From: Enterococcus_E cecorum_B
GTDB taxonomy: Bacteria > Bacillota > Bacilli > Lactobacillales > Enterococcaceae
Direction: 5' to 3'
Assembly: GCA_946499615.1 (NCBI GenBank)
Contig: CAMMST010000006.1
Location: 20,153-84,152 of the forward strand
Length of the DNA stretch: 64,000 bases
Position numbers and translations under genes: made by a program. This document shows positions 44,941 through 53,745 of this stretch, piece by piece (position 1 is the stretch's first letter; every line of letters starts with the position of its first letter). The notes under the pieces were generated by a model. It searched no databases and was not told the DNA's origin. It saw only the letters and a list, made by a program, of their open reading frames with translations.

Positions 44941-45201
44941 ATGAAATCAGCTTCGAAAGCGGCTTTTTTAGTATCTTGTGTGCTAACTTTTTTGCATATT
45001 TTGTTCTTTATCAATCGTTATTATATACAAGCCTACTTTACAATGCATCAAGGTGTAGAGACCTTTTTACACTTGCAGCTATTATTTAAAATTATTTGTT
45101 TAGTAGGGATACTTATCCTAGGAGTCACTCAGGTTCGCAAAAAGCCCAATCTTTGGTTCCCATATACGGGATTATTTTTAATAAATCTCATACTATCTTA
45201 A
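44941..45201 (+). CDS. Small membrane protein
   Basis: An 86-residue protein with three predicted membrane helices (about residues 6-24, 47-63 and 70-85) and a short external loop with HQGVETFLHLQ. GAGGA precedes the ATG. It is 17 bases before the Nudix gene and likely co-transcribed. No family recognised. Confidence 0.65.
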   Translation: MKSASKAAFLVSCVLTFLHILFFINRYYIQAYFTMHQGVETFLHLQLLFKIICLVGILILGVTQVRKKPNLWFPYTGLFLINLILS

Positions 45202-45218
45202 AGAGGTGTTGATCGAAT

Positions 45219-46046
45219 ATGGAATTTTCATCAAAAGCTGAAGAAAAAAAATATTACGAACAAATCGCAACGGAAGAAGAATTTTTAAAATGGTACCACG
45301 AACAAGAGCATCCTACCTATGAAGCTCCTTCTTTAACCGTAGATATGGTATTACTTTGCTACAATCGCCAAGAAGAACAACTAAAATTGCTTCTTATTCA
45401 GCGTAAGAGTCACCCATTTCGACATTCTTGGGCCTTACCTGGAGGATTCGTCTCAAAAGGTGAGTCCACTGATGATAGCGTCATTCGCGAAACATTAGAA
45501 GAAACTGGTGTACATATTAATCAAAATCAGATTGAACAACTATACACATTCTCTACACCGAATCGTGACCCTCGTGGTTGGGTGGTGACTGTTAGCTATT
45601 TAGCCTTTATCGGTGAAGAACCCGTAGATGCCGGCGATGATGCAAGCCAAGTACGTTGGTTTAATTTAAATCGCAAACAAAATACCATCGTCCTAGAAAA
45701 CCAAGAAACACAAATTATTCTCGATTTAGAAACCGGTGAATCGCTTGGAAAAGACACCTTAGCTTTTGACCATAGCCAAATTATTCTTAAAGCTTTTCGT
45801 CATGTATTAGAAACAATGATGCATGACCCACGCGTACTATTAGTATTAGGACCTGGCTTTACAATTACCGATGCTAGAAAAGTCTTTGCTAAATTTTTAG
45901 GTATCGATTTTAAAAATATTGATCATTCCAATCTTAAAAAAGCATTAAATGATCATTTAGAAGCTATCGGTGAACGTGCAAGTGGTGTTGGACGACCATC
46001 AAAAATCTACCAGTTAAAGACCGATAAAAAAATCAGCCCGAAATAG
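45219..46046 (+). CDS. Nudix hydrolase with C-terminal winged helix (NrtR-like)
   Basis: A 275-residue protein with an N-terminal Nudix domain and a C-terminal winged-helix domain, the layout of NrtR regulators of NAD metabolism. The Nudix box reads GFVSKGE-7-RETLEETGV and fits GX5EX7REUXEEXGU except for threonine at the first U position. The C-terminal part (DARKVFAKFLGIDFKNIDHSNLKKAL) resembles the DNA-binding domain. It may sense ADP-ribose and repress, or hydrolyse a nucleotide. AAAGAGGTG precedes the ATG. Confidence 0.82.
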   Translation: MEFSSKAEEKKYYEQIATEEEFLKWYHEQEHPTYEAPSLTVDMVLLCYNRQEEQLKLLLIQRKSHPFRHSWALPGGFVSKGESTDDSVIRETLEETGVHINQNQIEQLYTFSTPNRDPRGWVVTVSYLAFIGEEPVDAGDDASQVRWFNLNRKQNTIVLENQETQIILDLETGESLGKDTLAFDHSQIILKAFRHVLETMMHDPRVLLVLGPGFTITDARKVFAKFLGIDFKNIDHSNLKKALNDHLEAIGERASGVGRPSKIYQLKTDKKISPK

Positions 46047-46058
46047 GCTGATTTTTTT
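46027..46058. terminator. Bidirectional terminator between the Nudix and tldR/gRNA units
   Basis: AATCAGCC and GGCTGATT with A and T runs on both sides. On the plus strand it ends the Nudix gene; on the minus strand it would end a guide RNA transcript just after its guide. Confidence 0.88.
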
Positions 46059-46060
46059 GT

Positions 46061-46160
46061 GGTTTTTCATAATTAGTGGGCACATTTCCTAGAAACAAAT
46101 GAATTATTACCTAGGCGAACCCTGGCACCCCTACCAGTTAGTTTTGTTTAAATATTTTGA
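46061..46160 (-). ncRNA. Candidate guide RNA (omega-RNA-like) of the TnpB-like gene
   Basis: The minus-strand sequence after the TnpB-like stop has GGTAGGGGTGCCAGGG, a CCTAG/CTAGG hairpin and GTGCCCAC, then TAATTATGAAAAACC and the terminator. TnpB omega-RNAs lie at the 3' end of tnpB, overlap it and carry the guide at their 3' end. By that logic the scaffold would end near 46076 and the guide would start at 46075. The boundary is a guess from folding, not from alignment. Confidence 0.55.
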
Positions 46161-47089
46161 CAATTTATGATTTGAATCTCTTTACCGTACCATTGTGCTT
46201 TGTATTTTAATAAACGAGTTAATTGATGCCATTCATTACTGGTGAATAAAGCATCTTTCGCACAAGACCTATCTTCTGGTTCGACAATTTCGATTACATC
46301 ATATTCCTTAATATAAAAGATGGATAAATGATTTAAATAATCTTTTATCTGATTATTAAGATGTGTCAATAATTTATCATATTGCTTTTTTTGCTTTTGG
46401 TAATTCTTACAGTCGGCTAATACCCGATTTTGCTTGCGGGCAACTCGAGCCTTTACCTTTAATTTTCGTTGTAAAAACTCCAGACGTCCTTTCGTATGCT
46501 GAATGGGTTCAATCACTTCAGCACGATACTTCGCTTGTTTGACTAATTGATGTTCATCGAAAGAAAGTCTGATTTTCTTGCCTGTTTTCTCAAATTTATC
46601 AATAGTTTCTACACACAAAATTGAAGCATAAAACTCTTCATTATTTTTGGCTGAGATGGTCACTGACTTGATTTTACCAGTAATTTTTCGATGTTCACAT
46701 ATCTGAATTTTTTCTTTTAACTTTGGCAATTTCAAATAACCATCCTCTATGCGAACCGTACCATTTTGATTATTGGTCGTGTAAGATTGCCAGGCAGAAC
46801 TCTTATTTTTGAGCTTAGGATAGCCACTACGCTGTTGATAGTAGTTTTGAAAAGCCCTATCTAGATTTCTTTTCGCATTTGCAAGGGCCAAACTATCCGT
46901 CTTTTTTAAAAAGGGATAATCACGCTTAAGACTTGCTGGCGTGATTACCTCTTCACTTGTGCGCTCAGCTGTATCTAACTTCAGAAAATAATTATAGATG
47001 AAGCGAACACAACCAAACGTTTCAATAAAGAACCTTTTTTGTGCTTCATTGGGATAAATTCTAAATCGATAACCCTTTAAATTTTTCAT
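46148..47089 (-). CDS. TnpB-like nuclease-dead protein next to oppF (probable TldR)
   Basis: A 313-residue TnpB homologue. The N-terminal OrfB helix-turn-helix/WED-like part is intact (KGYRFRIYPNEAQKRFFIETFGCVRFIYN) and the RuvC region can still be followed (LNHLSIFYIKEYD, LLKYKAQWYGKEIQI). The usual GIDLG strand reads RLSFDE, so the first catalytic aspartate is lost; the IVIEDLN glutamate is probably lost too (VIEIVEP). The protein ends before the zinc finger and the last aspartate. No tnpA and no transposon ends are seen. The ATG at 47089 follows AAGGTTG. It lies after oppF with only a hairpin repeat between. Nuclease-dead TnpB repressors (TldR) beside oppF are known in Enterococcus, and this fits. 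Confidence 0.85.
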   Translation of the reverse strand: MKNLKGYRFRIYPNEAQKRFFIETFGCVRFIYNYFLKLDTAERTSEEVITPASLKRDYPFLKKTDSLALANAKRNLDRAFQNYYQQRSGYPKLKNKSSAWQSYTTNNQNGTVRIEDGYLKLPKLKEKIQICEHRKITGKIKSVTISAKNNEEFYASILCVETIDKFEKTGKKIRLSFDEHQLVKQAKYRAEVIEPIQHTKGRLEFLQRKLKVKARVARKQNRVLADCKNYQKQKKQYDKLLTHLNNQIKDYLNHLSIFYIKEYDVIEIVEPEDRSCAKDALFTSNEWHQLTRLLKYKAQWYGKEIQIINCQNI

Positions 47090-47108
47090 CGAATCAACCT
47101 TATTATTC

Positions 47109-47238
47109 AGTGTTCGGCAGCTAGACATTGTGAAATTCGCCCCCCCCGCTTGTGAAAATCTCCTTTCATCCGATTTTCTCAGCGAGAGGTAATCACACGA
47201 ATTTCTTCATGTCTTAGCGAGCTGCCTTACATCCTTTT
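47109..47238 (-). repeat. Full hairpin-repeat copy between oppF and the TnpB-like gene
   Basis: About 130 bases, nearly identical to the copy at 55681-55812. On the minus strand it starts AAAGGATGTAAGGCAGCTCGC and ends CTAGCTGCCGAACACTG; the ends are complementary and the core is GAGAAAATCGG / GATTTTCaCAAGCGG. It includes the last codon and stop of oppF. A run of eight C lies in the core. Confidence 0.8.
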
Positions 47239-48165
47239 CTTCTCTGCTAGTTTTTCGGCGAAGTGTTTGGCTTCTTCATCGCTAGCATAGACGAAATGGC
47301 CTTCTGCGATTTCTTGCATTTTTCGTGGTATTCCATCTTCTTTAGGTGCTGTGTATTTGATACGTTTGCGGGTACGTTCATAGTCTGGATCAGGTAATGG
47401 AATTGCTGATAACAGACTTTCTGTATATGGATGTACCCCATAATGATAAATCTCGTCACTTGTACCCATTTCAAGCAATTTTCCATGATGCATTACGCCG
47501 ATACGGTCACTGATATGTTTTACCATTGACAAGTCATGGGCAATAAATAAATAAGTAAGATTTTTTTCTTTTTGTAAATCTTGTAATAAGTTTACGACCT
47601 GTGCTTGAATCGATACGTCTAACGCAGAAATCGGTTCATCACAGATAATGAATTTCGGATTAACCGCTAAAGCACGCGCAATCCCAATTCTTTGTCGTTG
47701 TCCACCAGAAAACTCATGTGGATAACGTGTACCATGGTTTGGATTTAAGCCTACTGTTTTTAGTAAGTCATCCACCATTTTATTGCGTTCTGCTTCATTT
47801 TTTGCTAAATGGTTGATATCAATTCCTTCAGCGATAATATCACGAACCTTCATCCGCGGATTTAATGATGCATATGGATCTTGATAAATCATTTGCACTT
47901 CACGACGAAATTCTTTTAATTCATCGCGTTTTTTCAACTTCATAACATCTTTTCCATCAAAAGTGATTTCTCCGCCACTTGGGTGATTTAAACGGATAAT
48001 CGTGCGGCCAGTAGTCGATTTTCCACTTCCTGACTCACCTACCAAGCCAAAAGTCTCACCTTCATAAATATGGAAAGTAATGTCATCTACCGCTTTAACT
48101 TCATCTTTGCGGCCAACGTTAAAATATTGTTTTAAATTTTTAACATCTAATAAAACTTTTTTCAC
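47227..48165 (-). CDS. oppF: Oligopeptide ABC transporter ATP-binding protein OppF
   Basis: An ATPase subunit of 312 residues. Walker A is GESGSGKSTTGR, the signature SGGQRQRIGIARALA, Walker B FIICDEPISALDVS and the C-terminal region carries HPYTESLLSAIPLPDP. Its last codons (KKRM and stop) lie at the edge of the hairpin repeat. There is no terminator before the TnpB-like gene, so a common transcript is possible. Confidence 0.95.
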   Translation of the reverse strand: MKKVLLDVKNLKQYFNVGRKDEVKAVDDITFHIYEGETFGLVGESGSGKSTTGRTIIRLNHPSGGEITFDGKDVMKLKKRDELKEFRREVQMIYQDPYASLNPRMKVRDIIAEGIDINHLAKNEAERNKMVDDLLKTVGLNPNHGTRYPHEFSGGQRQRIGIARALAVNPKFIICDEPISALDVSIQAQVVNLLQDLQKEKNLTYLFIAHDLSMVKHISDRIGVMHHGKLLEMGTSDEIYHYGVHPYTESLLSAIPLPDPDYERTRKRIKYTAPKEDGIPRKMQEIAEGHFVYASDEEAKHFAEKLAEKKRM

Positions 48166-48180
48166 GTTACGACTTCCTTT

Positions 48181-49233
48181 CTAGGCTTGACCTTTTTTTA
48201 TTTGATTTTTTTCTGCAAATTTTGCCCAACGAATTTGAATTTCTTTCGGTGGGGTTACTTTTGGAGCTTGAGGTGCTAATAACCAAGTAGCTGCCTTATG
48301 CGTTGGTGACACTTCAAAGAATGGTGGTTGTTTTTCAGCATCAATCTTTAAAGCATACTCATTACGTGGATAGAAAGCATCTCCTTTTGGTGGTTGCAAT
48401 AAATCTGGTGGTGTACCAGGAATCGCATATAGACGCTCTTCTCCCCCTTCTAATGATGGCATTGAACCTAGCAAGCCCCAAGTATATGGATGTTGCGGAT
48501 TATAGAAAATTTCCTCGGAAGTACCGATTTCTACAATTTTTCCGCCATACATAACAGCTACACGGTCAGCCACATTTGCTACTACCCCTAAGTCATGGGT
48601 AATAAAGATAATCGATGTTTTAATTTTTTCTTGAATATCTTTTAATAGTTCTAAAATTTGTGCTTGAATCGTTACGTCTAGCGCAGTCGTTGGTTCGTCA
48701 GCGATTAAAATTTGTGGATAACAAATCAAAAAAATCGCAATGACAATCCGTTGACGTTGCCCACCTGAAAATTGGTGTGGATAGTTGTTCAAGCGTTTCT
48801 CAGCATTTGGAATTCCTACTAGTTTTAATAATTCTAAAGCTTGTTCCATCGCTTCTTTTTTCGAAATTTTCGTATGTTTTAATAAAGATTCTGCCACTTG
48901 TTTTCCGATTGGCATGGTTGGGTCAAGAGAAGTCATCGGATCTTGGAAAATCATCGCAATCTCTTTCCCACGAATTTTTTGCATTTCTTTTTCGGTCTTT
49001 TGTACAATATCTTGACCATTAAATAAGATTTGACCATTTTCAATATTGGCATTACTTGCAAGTAAGCCCATGACACTTCGAGTAGTGACTGATTTACCAC
49101 TTCCGGATTCCCCTACAATTGCTAAGGTTTCCCCTTCATATAAATCAAAACTCACATTACGGATGGCTTGCACTTTGCCGGCGAAGGTGTCAAATGAAAT
49201 TTCTAAATCTTTTACTTCTAGAATTTTTTTCAT
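48181..49233 (-). CDS. oppD: Oligopeptide ABC transporter ATP-binding protein OppD
   Basis: A 350-residue ATPase. Walker A is GESGSGKSVTTR, the signature SGGQRQRIVIAI, Walker B ILIADEPTTALDVT; the C-terminal extension ends with FFEVSPTHKAATWLLAPQAPKV. Six bases follow the oppC stop. It is the partner of the OppF encoded 15 bases downstream. Confidence 0.95.
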   Translation of the reverse strand: MKKILEVKDLEISFDTFAGKVQAIRNVSFDLYEGETLAIVGESGSGKSVTTRSVMGLLASNANIENGQILFNGQDIVQKTEKEMQKIRGKEIAMIFQDPMTSLDPTMPIGKQVAESLLKHTKISKKEAMEQALELLKLVGIPNAEKRLNNYPHQFSGGQRQRIVIAIFLICYPQILIADEPTTALDVTIQAQILELLKDIQEKIKTSIIFITHDLGVVANVADRVAVMYGGKIVEIGTSEEIFYNPQHPYTWGLLGSMPSLEGGEERLYAIPGTPPDLLQPPKGDAFYPRNEYALKIDAEKQPPFFEVSPTHKAATWLLAPQAPKVTPPKEIQIRWAKFAEKNQIKKGQA

Positions 49234-49239
49234 ATTCGT

Positions 49240-50280
49240 TTACTCCTTCATCTTAGGGTCAAAAGCATCACGTAAACCGTCTGCTAAAAGGTTAAACCCA
49301 ATCATAATTACTGATAACATGATAGCTGGAATCCACATTTGATATGGCAAGAATAAGAATGTCTTATATCCATCACTCAAAAGCATCCCTAGAGAAGCTG
49401 CGGGTGGCTTAATCCCTAAACCGATAAAGCTTAAGAAGGCCTCGAAGAAAATCGCTGATGGAATACTAAACATCATTTGCACAATAATCACGCTAGAAAT
49501 ATTTGGCAAAATATGTTTAAACGCAATCTTCATTTTTGATTCACCTAATGTAGTGGCTGCGAGTACAAATTCTTGATCTTTTAACTTCAAGGATTGGGCC
49601 CGCACAATTCTGGCCATCGGAATCCAGTTGGTAATCGCCATCGCCGCAATGATTGATGGGATCCCTGGTTTAAATACAACTAGCATTAAAATCATCACGA
49701 CTAAGGTTGGAATACCAGATAAGATTTCAATCAAACGTTGTAAAATCGTATCGACGCGTCCACCAAGCAAACCAGAAATCAAACCGACAACTACTCCGAT
49801 GGAAATATCTAGTATAGCAGCAATAAAGGCGATAAATAGAGAAATTCGTGTTCCCATTAATAAGCGACTTAATAAATCACGACCTAGACTATCTGTACCA
49901 AAAATAAAGTACACATCTTTAGGTACGCCCGCTTCTTTATATTTATCGACTAATTCTCCCCCGACCATGGCTTTCCCGTTAAGACCATTAATATCTACCC
50001 CAGGAATTTTTGGTGGCAAGTTAATATAGTCAATATTTTGTTTTGCTGGATTATGTGGAGAGAAGAATATCGCACCGACACTCACCACTAAAATAATCGT
50101 TAATAAAGTAATTGAAAATACAGCAGCTTTATTTTTCTTTAATCGACGCCATGAATCCTGCAAGAAAGTCAAAGAAGGAGCGGCAATGGCTTCACGTTCT
50201 TCAACGGTATCTTTTTGTAGAAATTCAAATTCAGAAGCAGGAATATTGGCAATCTCTTCATGCATTTGTTTCGCTTCCAT
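49240..50280 (-). CDS. oppC: Oligopeptide ABC transporter permease OppC
   Basis: A 346-residue permease. A cytoplasmic N-terminal tail of about 50 residues is followed by the first helix (AVFSITLLTIILVVSVGAIFF), an external loop with FGTDSLGRDLLSRL, and five further helices with the EAA loop (VLAATTLGESKMKIAFKHILPN). It starts one base after the oppB stop (TAGATG). Confidence 0.95.
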   Translation of the reverse strand: MEAKQMHEEIANIPASEFEFLQKDTVEEREAIAAPSLTFLQDSWRRLKKNKAAVFSITLLTIILVVSVGAIFFSPHNPAKQNIDYINLPPKIPGVDINGLNGKAMVGGELVDKYKEAGVPKDVYFIFGTDSLGRDLLSRLLMGTRISLFIAFIAAILDISIGVVVGLISGLLGGRVDTILQRLIEILSGIPTLVVMILMLVVFKPGIPSIIAAMAITNWIPMARIVRAQSLKLKDQEFVLAATTLGESKMKIAFKHILPNISSVIIVQMMFSIPSAIFFEAFLSFIGLGIKPPAASLGMLLSDGYKTFLFLPYQMWIPAIMLSVIMIGFNLLADGLRDAFDPKMKE

Positions 50281-51222
50281 CTAGCCACGACTCCCTTCTG
50301 ATACGCGAATACGAGGATCAACAATTCCATAAAGGATATCGACCACTAAGATTACGACAACCAACATGGTAGAGTAAAGAATTGTTACGGCCATGATTGT
50401 TGGATAGTCATTTGTAGTAATTGATTTTACGAATTGTTCCCCGATACCTGGAATAGCAAAAATATTTTCGATAACCAATGAACCAGTCATCAAACCGACT
50501 GCTAAAGGTCCTAATAATGTTAATAATGGAATCAAACTATTACGTAAACCATGACGGAAAACAATTTGCCAACGACTCAACCCTTTGGCACGCGCTAATT
50601 CGATATAATCACTATGTAAGACTTCAACCATTTCTGTACGAATAAAACGAGCAGAATCGGCTAATGGACTCATCGCAAGGGCAATCGTTGGTAAAATCGT
50701 ATACGCAAAGCCTTCCCATTTCGCGATTGGTAAGATGTGTAATTTCATTGCAAAGAAATATTGTAATAATACCGCAAACACAAAGTTAGGAATCGAACGA
50801 CCGATAATAGCCACTAAAGTCGCCAAGGTGTCCACCCAAGTATTTTGCTTCATCGCTGAAATCGCGCCTAAAACCGTTCCGAAAATCGTACCTACAACAA
50901 TGGCTTGGAACCCTAATTGTAAAGAAGGTCCGATACGATCCATTAATAATGAAGCAACAGGTTGATTTTTAAATTGGAAACTAGTTCCGAAATTAAAGTG
51001 TAGGGCATTCCATAAATATTTTCCATATTGAACAATGACTGGTTGATCAAGCCCCATTTGTTTATTTAAAATAGCAATTTGTTCTTTGGATAATTTCTCA
51101 GCGTTGGTATATGGTGTACCAGGTAGAAGCTTCATTAAAAAGTAAGTAATGGTAGCAATCAACCACAAAGTAATTACCATATAGAATAGTCGCTTAAGAA
51201 TGTATTTTACATAACTATTCAA
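50281..51222 (-). CDS. oppB: Oligopeptide ABC transporter permease OppB
   Basis: A 313-residue permease of ordinary length with six helices and the EAA loop (ELARAKGLSRWQIVFRHGLRNS region). No ATG is near the start; TTG at 51222 is eight bases from GGAGG and gives MNSYVKYILKRLFYM, the usual OppB start. It heads the oppBCDF unit. The convergent DUF3899 gene separates it from the two oppA genes, so it needs its own promoter, which I could not place. Confidence 0.94.
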   Translation of the reverse strand: MNSYVKYILKRLFYMVITLWLIATITYFLMKLLPGTPYTNAEKLSKEQIAILNKQMGLDQPVIVQYGKYLWNALHFNFGTSFQFKNQPVASLLMDRIGPSLQLGFQAIVVGTIFGTVLGAISAMKQNTWVDTLATLVAIIGRSIPNFVFAVLLQYFFAMKLHILPIAKWEGFAYTILPTIALAMSPLADSARFIRTEMVEVLHSDYIELARAKGLSRWQIVFRHGLRNSLIPLLTLLGPLAVGLMTGSLVIENIFAIPGIGEQFVKSITTNDYPTIMAVTILYSTMLVVVILVVDILYGIVDPRIRVSEGSRG

Positions 51223-51262
51223 ATAGGTTCCCTCCAATTTTTTACAAGTATTAGATAATTTT

Positions 51263-51291
51263 TTGACTTCTCACATTATTTTGTGTACATT
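51263..51291 (+). promoter_or_regulatory. Promoter of the DUF3899 gene
   Basis: TTGACT and TACATT are 17 bases apart on the plus strand, 30 bases upstream of the start codon. Confidence 0.65.
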
Positions 51292-51322
51292 TAGCATAGA
51301 TAAACCGAGAAAGGAGCTTCTT

Positions 51323-51661
51323 ATGCGCCCTAAAAAGTGGTCTCTATATCTATATCTTATTATTTTACTTGGCAATGTAGGATTTCTAACAATGAAGCAT
51401 GAATTACATTTGGTCAATCTTTCAGACACCTTATTTTTATCCATGCTACCATTTTTAATCATTGCCGTCTTTTTGTGGATTTTATCTTCTGGAGTGTTTG
51501 ATTTCTTCCATTACTCCATGAAAAAAGCCTTCAAAAAATTAAAAGAAGATGATCTTTCACTCTCACAAGCAAGCAAAGGTAGTTCCCGCTTCTTTTTTGA
51601 AATAAGTGGCCTACTCTTACTTTCGAGCGTGCTTTGTCTACTTTTTTCTGGTTACTTTTAA
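51323..51661 (+). CDS. DUF3899-type membrane protein
   Basis: A 112-residue membrane protein with three helices (about residues 8-25, 35-55 and 90-110) and a central cytoplasmic, lysine-rich stretch (FFHYSMKKAFKKLKEDDL). It resembles DUF3899 proteins found near opp genes in lactic acid bacteria; this is by pattern, not search. AAAGGAG precedes the ATG at 51323. It is transcribed against both flanking opp units. Confidence 0.65.
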   Translation: MRPKKWSLYLYLIILLGNVGFLTMKHELHLVNLSDTLFLSMLPFLIIAVFLWILSSGVFDFFHYSMKKAFKKLKEDDLSLSQASKGSSRFFFEISGLLLLSSVLCLLFSGYF

Positions 51662-51668
51662 ACCTATA

Positions 51669-51708
51669 AAGCTGATGCACTGAAGTAAAAGTGCATCAGC
51701 TTATTTTT
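51669..51708 (+). terminator. Terminator of the DUF3899 gene
   Basis: AAGCTGATGCACT and AGTGCATCAGCTT form a perfect 13-base stem followed by ATTTTTT; on the minus strand it could also stop oppA transcription. Confidence 0.88.
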
Positions 51709-51726
51709 TGAAAGTTTTACGTTGCT

Positions 51727-53394
51727 TTATTTAGCGATGTAAGTCCACTTGAAGTCGTATTTCGCACCAGCTGGGTGGTTGACGATACCTTTGACTTTTG
51801 GATTACGCATATAGGCAACTGCTTTTTGATAGATTGGCACTACCCCTTGTTCATCCATGATAATCTTTTCAGCTTTTACAAAGTCATCCCAACGTTTTTC
51901 TTCATCAGCGGCATCAGTAGTAGCTGCAGCACGAACAAGTTTCGTATATTCTTCATTGTTCCAGTTACCACGGTTATAGCTATTACCAATTGTAAACATA
52001 TCTAAGAAGCTAGAAGCATCGGCATAGTCAGCACCCCATCCACTTAGAACTGTATCAAAATCACCTTTGTTTGAACGATCTAGACGAACTGAGAATGGTA
52101 CTGGGCTAACACTCACTTTAAGACCTGGTAAGTTTTCTTGTAGTGAACCTTGTAGATATTCAAGCATCTTCTTAGCCACATCTGAGTCAGAAGATAAGAT
52201 ATCTAATTTCACTTCATCCACACCAAGTTCTTTCTTCGCTTTTTCCCAGTATTCTTTGGCTTTCTTCTTATCATATTTCACAGGAGATTTCGCTTCTTTG
52301 ACAAAATCTTTCTTCGTCTTAGGATCATAAATGAATTTTTCTGGCATCAAGTTCGTTGTCGCAATTGAACCATTTGCTAAAACTTGTTTTGCTAGAGAAT
52401 CACGATTGATTGCATAGGAAATAGCTTTACGTAAATTAGCATTGCGATATGGTGATTTTTCATCTTTTTGGTTAAATTCTAGATAGAAAGTTGAAGCTTC
52501 TGGAATGGTTAAGAATGCCTCATCATTAGCCATTTGTTGTGCTAATTCACCATTTAGTGTTACTTGATCAGATTGACCATCTTTAAATAAGTTCAATGCT
52601 GTTGAAGATTCTTTAATGACGCTCACATTGATTTTATCTAATTTCACATTTTTAGCATCCCAGTAAGTATCATTTTTCGCATAAGCCCATTCTGTATCTG
52701 TACCTGGGCCATCAAAACCTTCTAAAGTAAATGGTCCGTTATAAACAGCATTTTCAGATTTTGTCGCATAATCACTGCCAAATTTTTCTACCACTTTTTG
52801 ATTTTGTGGGAAGAAGATTGGAAATGCTAATAATTGGTCAAAGTATGGTGTTACTTTTGCTAGTTTAATTTCTAATGTGTAATCATCTACTGCTTTAATT
52901 CCTAATTCACTAGTAGCTTTCTTGCCGGCAGTGATATCAGCAGCATTGGCAACTGGTTCGAATAGGTAAGCATATTCAGAAGCTGTCTTTGGATCGACTG
53001 TACGTTGCCAACCATAAACATAATCTTTCGCTGTTACTGGATCGCCATTTGACCATTTAGCATCTTCACGTAATTTTAATGTGTAAGTTAATCCATCATC
53101 ACTTACTTTCGCTAATTCCGCAGCACCTGCAGGAATTGGTTTATTATCTTTGTCTAATCGATATAGACCTTCATAGCAGTTGTTTAAAGCTGAAAAACTC
53201 ACTTCATCGGTTGCTAATGAAAGGTCAGCAGATGGCATTTCAGCACCTTCAACCATGTTAAAGACTTGTTTTTTCGCTACTGCTGATGTGTCAGAAGATT
53301 TACTTTCTTCTTTCTTTGATGAGTTCCCTGTTGAACAGCCCGCTAAAACTAAGCCGCAAACTGCCAGAGTTGCAATCGCCCACTTTTTCTTCAT
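51727..53394 (-). CDS. oppA: Oligopeptide-binding lipoprotein OppA (copy 2)
   Basis: A 555-residue peptide-binding lipoprotein. It has a lipobox in LAVCGLVLAGCSTGNS, the DDGLTYTLKLREDAKWSNGDPVTAKDYV block and the GWGADYADASSFLD block of SBP_bac_5 proteins. It is a close paralogue of the next protein (53744-55393) with matching blocks along its whole length. The ATG at 53394 follows GGGGAG. Its promoter has the same layout as that of its paralogue. Confidence 0.95.
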   Translation of the reverse strand: MKKKWAIATLAVCGLVLAGCSTGNSSKKEESKSSDTSAVAKKQVFNMVEGAEMPSADLSLATDEVSFSALNNCYEGLYRLDKDNKPIPAGAAELAKVSDDGLTYTLKLREDAKWSNGDPVTAKDYVYGWQRTVDPKTASEYAYLFEPVANAADITAGKKATSELGIKAVDDYTLEIKLAKVTPYFDQLLAFPIFFPQNQKVVEKFGSDYATKSENAVYNGPFTLEGFDGPGTDTEWAYAKNDTYWDAKNVKLDKINVSVIKESSTALNLFKDGQSDQVTLNGELAQQMANDEAFLTIPEASTFYLEFNQKDEKSPYRNANLRKAISYAINRDSLAKQVLANGSIATTNLMPEKFIYDPKTKKDFVKEAKSPVKYDKKKAKEYWEKAKKELGVDEVKLDILSSDSDVAKKMLEYLQGSLQENLPGLKVSVSPVPFSVRLDRSNKGDFDTVLSGWGADYADASSFLDMFTIGNSYNRGNWNNEEYTKLVRAAATTDAADEEKRWDDFVKAEKIIMDEQGVVPIYQKAVAYMRNPKVKGIVNHPAGAKYDFKWTYIAK

Positions 53395-53445
53395 ACTAAA
53401 CTCCCCTATCATTAATTTTATTTTAAAAAAAATTAGCTTAATGCA

Positions 53446-53474
53446 ATTTTAAATAATAATTATTAAAAATGCAA
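53446..53474 (-). promoter_or_regulatory. Promoter of oppA copy 2
   Basis: TTGCAT and TAAAAT are 17 bases apart on the minus strand. The spacer begins TTTTAATAATTA, as in the paralogous promoter, and contains TTTAA followed by TAATTAT. Confidence 0.7.
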
Positions 53475-53497
53475 CTATTTTTTCTAAATTCTTTTTA

Positions 53498-53512
53498 ATT
53501 TTTCAGAATATT
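53498..53512. promoter_or_regulatory. CodY-like box at oppA copy 2
   Basis: ATTTTTCAGAATATT matches the CodY consensus at 13 of 15 positions, about 24 bases upstream of the -35. Confidence 0.5.
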
Positions 53513-53664
53513 TGAAAGTTACTATCAATTTATTGTTTTTATTTTTCAGTAAAACCCTTTTAATTTAATATTATTAGATAGATAACGATTTTTTTCTGTT
53601 CTTTTTACAGTAATAAAAAAATTCTGATTATTTCAAACAATTAGATTCTGATTTTAGATATGCA
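53513..53664. other. AT-rich stretch between the two oppA genes
   Basis: Apart from the promoter, the CodY-like box and the terminator described separately, I see no gene in the 349-base gap between the two oppA genes. Confidence 0.5.
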
Positions 53665-53702
53665 TTAAAATAAGCAGCCTAGCAAACTGCCAGACTGCTT
53701 CA
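53665..53702 (-). terminator. Terminator of oppA copy 1
   Basis: AAGCAGTCTGGC pairs with GCTAGGCTGCTT on the minus strand, followed by ATTTT. Confidence 0.8.
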
Positions 53703-53711
53703 TATACTTTC

Positions 53712-53745
53712 TGGTTAGAAGCTGACCAAGTCGATTTACGACCTT
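53712..53745 (-). repeat. Partial hairpin-repeat copy after oppA copy 1
   Basis: On the minus strand TAAGGTCGTAAATCGACTTGGTCAGCT follows the last sense codon; the first TAA of the repeat is the oppA stop codon. The sequence matches the first arm of the family and lies before the terminator. Confidence 0.65.

Noticed and set aside
46148..47128. Active IS200/IS605 element
   Set aside because: No tnpA, no palindromic left end, and the TnpB-like protein has lost catalytic residues and its C-terminus. An exapted gene explains it better.
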